64,000 nucleotides of DNA, from assembly GCA_900538305.1 (NCBI GenBank), contig UPXY01000009.1, positions 5,342 through 69,341 of the forward strand, in the 5' to 3' direction. This stretch comes from an uncultured Collinsella sp. (GTDB taxonomy: Bacteria; Actinomycetota; Coriobacteriia; Coriobacteriales; Coriobacteriaceae). Within the stretch, counting starts at the first letter, position 1; every line of letters starts with the position of its first letter. The notes under the pieces are model-generated. The model was not told where the DNA came from. It ran no database searches and was given only the letters and a program-made list of their open reading frames with translations. The position numbers were made by a program, and so were the translations under genes. Shown here in pieces: positions 58,981 to 64,000 of this stretch.

Positions 58981-59502
58981 ATGAAGAAGCTCGACCTCAC
59001 CAACCCCAAGCTCGCCCTCGTCCCCCTGTGCATGATCGGCCTGTGCGGCATGCTCTTCCTGACCGGCTGCGATACGTCGGCGGCAAGCGCTTTGGTTTCA
59101 GGTGCGACGAAGGGACAGAGTGTGGTAGCAAGTGGCGACGACGCCAATGGCGCGAACCAGGCTCCGGCGACCACGCAGGCTCCCGCCCCAGGCGCTACGG
59201 ACTACGACGATGGCAACACCAACTACGACGACGGCGCCACGGACTACGACGGCGCCACGGACTACGACGGCAACAGCGTGTACGAATCGGGTGACAGCCT
59301 CTACGACGATTCTTGGGATGACGGAAACAGCGGCTACGATGACGGCGCTTCTGCCTACGTCGCGCCCGCGCCCGCCCCTGCGGCTTCGGCGCCCGCGGTC
59401 TCTGCTCCTGCTACGGGCAACAGCGGCTACAGCAACTACGACTCCGACAGCGGCTACGACGCGGACAGCGGCTACGACTCCGACAGCGGCTACGACGACT
59501 AG
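58981..59502 (+). CDS. Lipoprotein with Tyr-Asp-rich repeats
   Basis: A 173-residue exported lipoprotein. A short signal (PLCMIGLCGMLFLTGC) ends in the lipobox LTGC. The mature part is disordered, made of Asp/Tyr/Gly/Ser repeats (GATDYDDGNTNYDDGA, YDGATDYDGNSVYES, SYDSDSGYDADSGYDSD) broken by an Ala/Pro stretch (APAPAPAASAPAVSAPA). There are about a dozen Tyr-Asp pairs. AGGAGG lies upstream. A response regulator and a histidine kinase follow, and the kinase's external part carries the same kind of repeat, so this lipoprotein is likely a partner or target of that system. Confidence 0.75.
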   Translation: MKKLDLTNPKLALVPLCMIGLCGMLFLTGCDTSAASALVSGATKGQSVVASGDDANGANQAPATTQAPAPGATDYDDGNTNYDDGATDYDGATDYDGNSVYESGDSLYDDSWDDGNSGYDDGASAYVAPAPAPAASAPAVSAPATGNSGYSNYDSDSGYDADSGYDSDSGYDD

Positions 59503-59511
59503 CGCGGCGAT

Positions 59512-59540
59512 GTTAAAAAACCCCTGGGGTTATTTTACAT
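59512..59540. repeat. CCCCTGGGGTTATTTTAC repeat
   Basis: A copy of the intergenic element directly after the lipoprotein stop, inverted relative to the one at 11083-11106 and close in its right half to 14139-14170. AACCCC/GGGGTT pair as a hairpin and T-rich sequence follows, so it may terminate the lipoprotein transcript. Confidence 0.6.
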
Positions 59541-59676
59541 GCTGTAAGGAAACGGTAAGGCTTTTCGGATAGAGCTACCGCTTGCCGAAGGAGGGGCGCT
59601 ACGCTGCAAGGGCTGGCGCCCCTCTCCGTAAAATCGACTTGCACGGTGCGCTCGAAGCGGAATGGATGGGATTCAT
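59541..59676. other. Gap before the response regulator gene
   Basis: About 135 bases with GTAAGGAAACGGTAAGG, a possible direct repeat of GTAAGG (59545 and 59556) that might be a response-regulator binding site. No gene is seen. Confidence 0.35.
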
Positions 59677-60351
59677 ATGCGCGTCTTGGTCGTTGAAGAC
59701 GAGGAGAACATCGTCGCGTACCTCAAGGCGAGCTTGGAAGACGAGGGTTTCACCGTCGATATCGCCTGCGACGGCAACACGGGTCTGGAGATGGCGCTCA
59801 CCGAGGCGTACGACGTCATCACCCTCGATATCATGCTTCCCGGCATGAACGGCTACAACGTGTGCGGAGAGCTGCGAGGCGCGGGCATCACGACGCCGGT
59901 GCTCATGCTCACTGCCAAGGATGGCGAGTACGACGAGGCGGATGCGCTCGATATTGGTGCCGACGACTTTCTTCGGAAGCCCTTTTCACTTGTAGTGCTG
60001 GTAGCGCGCCTGCGAGCGCTGCTGCGACGCGGGGTGAGCAAGGGTTCGGCGAAGCTGCAGGTGGGTGACCTCACGCTCGACCCGGCTTCCAAGGCCGTCG
60101 AACGCGGCGGCACGGCGATCGAGCTCACGCCGCGCGAGTTCGCCTTGCTGGAATACCTCATGTACAACGCGGGGCAGGTGCTCACCAAGACGCAGATCCT
60201 CGACCACGTGTGGTCGCCGGGGTACATGGGCGGCGACAACGTCGTGGAGGTGTACGTGGGCTACCTGCGGAAGAAGGTTGACGCGGCGTTTGGGCAGCGT
60301 CTCATCCACACCGTGCGCGGGGTGGGGTATCGGATGTCCGAGCCGGCGTAG
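59677..60351 (+). CDS. OmpR/PhoB-family response regulator
   Basis: A 224-residue regulator. Receiver domain: VLVVEDEENIVAYLKASLED, the phosphorylated Asp at residue 51 (ITLDIMLPG), Thr/Ser at MLTAKD and Lys at LRKPFS. The C-terminal winged helix has LTLDPASKAVERGGTAIELT, PREFALLEYLMYNAGQVLTK and the recognition helix VVEVYVGYLRKKV. ATG 59677 begins the conserved MRVLVVEDEE; an in-frame ATG at 59662 is possible. The kinase gene follows after 132 bases, on the same strand. Confidence 0.93.
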   Translation: MRVLVVEDEENIVAYLKASLEDEGFTVDIACDGNTGLEMALTEAYDVITLDIMLPGMNGYNVCGELRGAGITTPVLMLTAKDGEYDEADALDIGADDFLRKPFSLVVLVARLRALLRRGVSKGSAKLQVGDLTLDPASKAVERGGTAIELTPREFALLEYLMYNAGQVLTKTQILDHVWSPGYMGGDNVVEVYVGYLRKKVDAAFGQRLIHTVRGVGYRMSEPA

Positions 60352-60483
60352 GGCGACGCAAGGCCGGAGTCTGGTACGGGTGATGCCGCTGGGACGTGCT
60401 GCCGCGTGGAAACGCGATGTCGCACGGGCGCGCCAGCGTGCATGACGCCGCGGGACACATTGGCCAGAAACCAGGGAGAGACC

Positions 60484-62280
60484 ATGCATCTTTTCAAAAG
60501 CATTCGAGGGAAGGTTTCGGTAATCACCGTCGCGGTGTGCGCGGCTGCCATGGTCGCCATTACTGCCGCCGTTGCGCTGGCGACGGGTTGGGCGATCAGC
60601 GCCACCATCTCGGGCAGTCTTGATCAGCGCCTCGACGAGATCGAAGCGCAGGTCGCTGCCGGCCAGATGCCCGACGAACTGCGCGGGACCGGCGCCGATC
60701 TTGTACAGATTATCGATGAGTCTGGAAACGTGGTGGCGTCGAGCGATTGGGCGAGCGACGTGGCGCCCATCTCGGCGGGCGGCTTGGCGCCGGGAGAGGA
60801 GCGCCGCGGCGAGCGTGAGCGCGTCTCGCTGACGTTTGATATGGCTGATGAGCAGCCTGCCGAAGACGATGCCGACGACGTGGTGCCGCAGGCAGAGGAG
60901 CGCGAGCAGGCGGATCCCTCGGCAACGCCGCAAAGTAGCCCGTCACGTCCGCAAGCTTCCGTGCCGGCAGCCTCTTCGAACTATAACAGCGGGTATTCGT
61001 CTGCTCCCGCTCCGTCGCAGCCGCAACAAGCTGCCTCGAATTACGACGACGGGGGTGCTTCCGGCTACGACGACGGGGGCGACTCCGGCTACGACGACGG
61101 GGGCGACTCCGGCTACAACGGCGACGCCTCGGCGCGCGGCCGCATCCATGCACATGCACGCCATTTCGTGCAGCAGCGGCTTCCCTTCGTGGCGGAGCAG
61201 GCGGGCGCATCGTCTGCCCAGGAACTTTCGGTATCGGTCGAGGAGATGCACATCGACGCCACTACGGCGCTCGGTATCGAAGGGCCGATCCTCGTGGTGG
61301 AGCGCGGCGTCCAGACGCCCGATGGCGTGGTCACCATCGCCGCGCTGACGTCGCTCGCTCCCGCGCGCGAGGCAATGAGGACGGTCGCCATCGTACTTGC
61401 CGTCGCCATGCTTGGCTCCCTGTGCGCAGTCGCGGTGCTCTCGTGGTTCGCCGTCGCGCGCACGCTCGCGCCGGTCGAGCGCATGCGCGCGGAGGCCGCG
61501 ACGATATCCATCGGCGACTTGAGCCGCCGCTTGCCCGTGCCGGAGCACGATCGCGACCTGGAACCGCTGGCAACCACGTTCAATGATATGCTCGCGCGCC
61601 TCGAGGCTGCCGTCGCGGAGCAGCGTCGTTTCGTCTCCGATGCGTCGCACGAGCTCAAGAGCCCGGTGGCGGCTATTCGCGTTATGCTCGAGACCATGCG
61701 CGACCATCCGGACGCGGTTGACGCGGATACGCTTGCAAACGACCTGCTCTCTGAAAACGAGCGTCTGGGCGGTATTGTGAGCAACCTGCTGTTGCTCGCG
61801 CGCCAGGATGAGGGCGTGTCGCGTTTGGACAAGCAGCAGCTCGACCTGTGCGACCTGCTCTATGAAGAGGCCTCGTCTTTGAAAGCGAGGGCGTCGTGCG
61901 AGGTCGATGTTTCCGGTGTGGAGCCGGTGGTGTGCACGGCAGATCACGAGGCGCTTTCGCATGCGGTGCGCAACGTGCTCGACAACGCAGCGCGCTATGC
62001 ACGGAGTCGCGTGGCGATCTCGTGCCGCAATGTTGAGAACGCGGACGACGAATTCGTCGAGATCGTTGTGAGCGATGATGGGCCGGGTATCCCGGAACAG
62101 GATCGCGAGCGCGTGTTCGGTCGGTTCGTACGCCTGGAAGAGGGTCGTTCGCGCAAGAACGGCAGTACCGGGCTGGGTCTTTCTGTGGTGCGGACGATCG
62201 CGCGGCAGCATGGCGGCGATGCGCGCTTTATCGACCCCGAATTCGGCGGCGCGAGCATCGCGATTCGCATCGAGGCGTGA
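60484..62280 (+). CDS. Sensor histidine kinase with Tyr-Asp-Asp-Gly repeats in its external domain
   Basis: A 598-residue membrane kinase. TM1 about 11-40, an external region about 41-295, TM2 about 297-325, HAMP (RMRAEAATISIGDLSRRLPV), the dimerisation domain with His389 in SDASHELKSPVAAIRVML, and the ATPase domain with AVRNVLDNAARY (N box), SDDGPGIPEQD and STGLGLSVVRTI (G boxes). The external region contains acidic and Ser/Pro-rich stretches and, at residues about 166-214, repeats of SGYDDGGD that look like those of the lipoprotein encoded just upstream. AGGGAGAG supports ATG 60484. It phosphorylates the preceding response regulator. The ligand is unknown. Confidence 0.92.
   Translation: MHLFKSIRGKVSVITVAVCAAAMVAITAAVALATGWAISATISGSLDQRLDEIEAQVAAGQMPDELRGTGADLVQIIDESGNVVASSDWASDVAPISAGGLAPGEERRGERERVSLTFDMADEQPAEDDADDVVPQAEEREQADPSATPQSSPSRPQASVPAASSNYNSGYSSAPAPSQPQQAASNYDDGGASGYDDGGDSGYDDGGDSGYNGDASARGRIHAHARHFVQQRLPFVAEQAGASSAQELSVSVEEMHIDATTALGIEGPILVVERGVQTPDGVVTIAALTSLAPAREAMRTVAIVLAVAMLGSLCAVAVLSWFAVARTLAPVERMRAEAATISIGDLSRRLPVPEHDRDLEPLATTFNDMLARLEAAVAEQRRFVSDASHELKSPVAAIRVMLETMRDHPDAVDADTLANDLLSENERLGGIVSNLLLLARQDEGVSRLDKQQLDLCDLLYEEASSLKARASCEVDVSGVEPVVCTADHEALSHAVRNVLDNAARYARSRVAISCRNVENADDEFVEIVVSDDGPGIPEQDRERVFGRFVRLEEGRSRKNGSTGLGLSVVRTIARQHGGDARFIDPEFGGASIAIRIEA
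61041..61135 (+). repeat. 24-base tandem repeat inside the kinase gene
   Basis: The unit TACGACGACGGGGGCGACTC plus CGGC occurs about three times (first copy with GGTGCTTC in place of GGCGACTC), encoding YDDGGDSG. In-frame, so copy-number change would lengthen or shorten the external loop by eight residues. Confidence 0.8.
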
Positions 62281-62508
62281 CCGAGAGCCTTTCAGCGCCT
62301 CCTCTCTATCTGTTTTGAACTGCGCCACCAAAGCTGACATTGAGAAGCATAACTTACAGGAATCTGGCCTACATCGACGATAAACGGGGATGTAGAGCGA
62401 ATCTGTGCATGCGAATCGTGCGATAATCGACGCATGCGACGTTGCCGGTGCGGGTGCGCCGTCCGCGCTGCATGTCAGTCGAATCCCAGCAGAAGAAGGG
62501 GAGACACC
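62281..62508. other. Gap with no recognisable gene
   Basis: About 230 bases. GATAAT at 62419-62424 is a fair -10 for the next gene; no clear -35. No hairpin terminator is obvious after the kinase. Confidence 0.35.
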
Positions 62509-63180
62509 ATGCTCATCGAATCTATCTATGACGAATCATTCCGCAACTATGGTCGCGTGTGGGCAGATGTTCCCGCCGCGTTCACCGAGCCCGTGGTCCA
62601 CGCGCTCGCCGAGCACGCGCCTTGCCCGGAGGACGGCACGAAGTACGAGGCCAGCGCCGCCGCACTCGAAGAACTCGAGGTCGCGCCTGCGCTCAAGGGG
62701 CTTCTCTTCGGCGGTCGTCCCACTCAACTGGGTTGGTGCTGCGGTCATAACACGCGTCTCAACGCCCTGGAGTACCACCGCTCCAGCGAGTTCAACCTCG
62801 GTGCGAACGACTTCATCCTGCTCCTTGCGAAGCAGCACCAGATAGAGGGGATGGGTGTCGACGCCACGCTCGACATGTCGCTCGTGCGCGCGTTCCGCGT
62901 GCCTGCCGGTGTGCTCGTCGAAGTCTTTGCCGACACCCTGCACTACGCGCCTTGTCAGACAGGCAATGAGGGCTTCCGCACGCTCGTCGCGTTGCCCCAG
63001 GGCACGAACGGCCCTCTGCCGGAGCTCGATTCTGCGCTTGCCAACGCCGGCGATGCCCCGCTCCTCTGGGCTGCCGATAAATGGCTCATCGTGCACGCGG
63101 AGAGCAACAAGGCTGCCGCCGGCGCCCACGTGGGTCTTCAGGGCGAGAGCATCGATATCGCGGAGGATATCGCGCAGTAG
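62509..63180 (+). CDS. DUF4867 family protein
   Basis: A 223-residue cytosolic protein: IYDESFRNYGRVWADVPAAF, then RPTQLGWCCGHNTRLNALEY with HRSSEFNLGANDFILLLAKQ and DTLHYAPCQTGNEGFRTLVA. The layout (HRSSE... then LHYAPC) fits a cupin with His/Glu metal ligands, as in the DUF4867 group, which is often found with sugar-isomerase genes. AAGGGGAGA lies just upstream of ATG 62509. The substrate is unknown and no sugar genes are adjacent here. Confidence 0.7.
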   Translation: MLIESIYDESFRNYGRVWADVPAAFTEPVVHALAEHAPCPEDGTKYEASAAALEELEVAPALKGLLFGGRPTQLGWCCGHNTRLNALEYHRSSEFNLGANDFILLLAKQHQIEGMGVDATLDMSLVRAFRVPAGVLVEVFADTLHYAPCQTGNEGFRTLVALPQGTNGPLPELDSALANAGDAPLLWAADKWLIVHAESNKAAAGAHVGLQGESIDIAEDIAQ

Positions 63181-63248
63181 TCAAGCAGCATAAGGTACGG
63201 GCACGGGCGCAAAAGCGAAGTGCCTGCACGAAGAAAGAGGGCAGCCTC

Positions 63249-63611
63249 ATGAAGATCGCTATTCCAACCATGGGCGCGGGCGGCCTCGAGTGCGAGCGCT
63301 CGGGTCATTTCGGCCACTGTGACTGCTTTACCGTGGTGACCGTCGAAGACGGCACGATTACCGCGACGGAGGTCATCGACAACCCGCCGCACGAAGAAGG
63401 CGGCTGCATGCGCCCCGTCTCCCTGCTTGCCGAGCACGGCGTCGACGCGATCGTTGCCGCAGGCATGGGCATGCGCCCCATGATGGGATTCGCCCAGGCG
63501 GGCATTACGGTTTACTTCGAGAACGAGACCCCGAATGTGGGCGAGGTCGCGAACATGGCCGCCGCAGGCACCCTGCCCGTCATGGGCGAGGAGCATGCCT
63601 GCCACCACTAG
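63249..63611 (+). CDS. NifX/NafY-type dinitrogenase iron-molybdenum cofactor family protein
   Basis: A 120-residue protein: MKIAIPTMGAGGLECERSGH and FGHCDCFTVVTVEDGTI, then ETPNVGEVANMAAAGTLPVM, ending in a metal-binding EEHACHH. This is the small NifX/NafY/NifB-C-like fold that binds iron-sulfur or metal clusters; in non-fixing anaerobes these proteins are cofactor or metal-handling accessories of unknown target. GAAAGAGGG supports ATG 63249. It lies 68 bases after the DUF4867 gene on the same strand; no other metal-cluster gene is seen. Confidence 0.8.
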   Translation: MKIAIPTMGAGGLECERSGHFGHCDCFTVVTVEDGTITATEVIDNPPHEEGGCMRPVSLLAEHGVDAIVAAGMGMRPMMGFAQAGITVYFENETPNVGEVANMAAAGTLPVMGEEHACHH

Positions 63612-63741
63612 CCTGCAAACTATGCGGATAAGCGAATAGAATCACCGCCTTTCCTGTGGCATAGTGTTCGCAATAACGAACGGTTTGCATGTACGGCGGC
63701 TATGCCGGCGCATGCCTAGGGACGGCGGGGAAGTGCTCGCC

Positions 63742-64000
63742 ATGAAATACATGACGGTGAAGGATGCCGCGCGGCGGTGGAACGTGACGGAGCGGCTTGT
63801 GCAGCGGCTCTGCGCGGAGGGGCGTATCGACGGCGCGGTGAAGTTCGGCCGTTCATGGAGCATTCCCGTGAGTGCGCGCAAGCCGGACGATCTGCGCCGC
63901 GCCGATTCCGCTCCGCAAGCCGCCATGCCCCGCCCACGTCGCGTGCCCGGTTCCCATGCGAACCTCATGCCGCTCATGAACACGCCGTTTGCGCCGGGGA
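63742..64000 (+). CDS. Excisionase/MerR-like DNA-binding domain protein (start only)
   Basis: From ATG 63742 the frame runs off the end of the window. The first 55 residues, MTVKDAARRWNVTERLVQRL with GAVKFGRSWSIP, form a winged helix of the excisionase type (a Trp in the wing, as usual). The remaining residues are Pro/Arg-rich. Small standalone genes of this kind regulate nearby operons or mobile elements; the target cannot be told from this piece. Confidence 0.7.
   Translation, partial: MKYMTVKDAARRWNVTERLVQRLCAEGRIDGAVKFGRSWSIPVSARKPDDLRRADSAPQAAMPRPRRVPGSHANLMPLMNTPFAPG

Overview
The window is high-GC DNA with short intergenic gaps, frequent GTG/TTG starts and strong AGGAGG-type ribosome sites. 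A bile salt hydrolase, dispersed GGGGACGGG-type intergenic repeats and the ecfT-truA gene order suggest a gut actinobacterium of the class Coriobacteriia (Collinsella-like). This placement is an inference from gene content, not from a marker gene.

Layout. 0-14 kb is mostly core chromosome: the end of ecfT, truA, a glycosyltransferase, argR, a class A penicillin-binding protein, a large membrane protein, tyrS, a polyprenyl-phosphate glycosyltransferase, a bile salt hydrolase next to an MFS exporter, and a CorA-type transporter. 14-17 kb has a small Zn-ribbon-like protein, a GMP synthase lacking the glutaminase domain, and a DUF4143 ATPase behind a perfect palindrome. 17-20.3 kb is an AT-richer insert: a frameshifted membrane gene, a sortase-anchored surface protein and a broken gene. 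20.3-27.5 kb mixes small accessory genes (SMI1/KNR4, nucleotidyltransferase, a TetR-ABC operon) with a graveyard of pseudogenes, including an internally deleted second copy of the ABC permease, a frameshifted Abi gene and a gutted ATPase.

27.5-34.6 kb holds a lipoprotein, tex, and an ADP-ribose-themed group (macro-domain protein, VWA protein, ADP-ribosylglycohydrolase), separated by palindromic intergenic repeats.

34.6-58.1 kb is a defence and conflict island: a RelB/DinJ-like antitoxin with a PIN toxin, a DinJ/YafQ pair, an unknown gene, a 33-residue basic peptide with a structured leader, a type III-like restriction-modification pair followed by a nuclease-like protein, an overlapping DUF6602 plus CD-NTase pair (CBASS-related), a KAP NTPase, an unknown 449-residue protein, McrBC, an archaeal-type ATPase with a palindromic operator, and an overlapping DUF3990 (ADP-ribosyltransferase-like) plus HTH pair. 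The DUF6602/CD-NTase pair is my best candidate for an under-described system.

58.1-64 kb returns to housekeeping: a UlaG-like hydrolase, a lipoprotein with Tyr-Asp-rich repeats, an OmpR-type response regulator and a histidine kinase whose external domain carries the same Tyr-Asp-Asp-Gly repeats, a DUF4867 protein, a NifX/NafY-type protein and the start of an excisionase-like DNA-binding protein.
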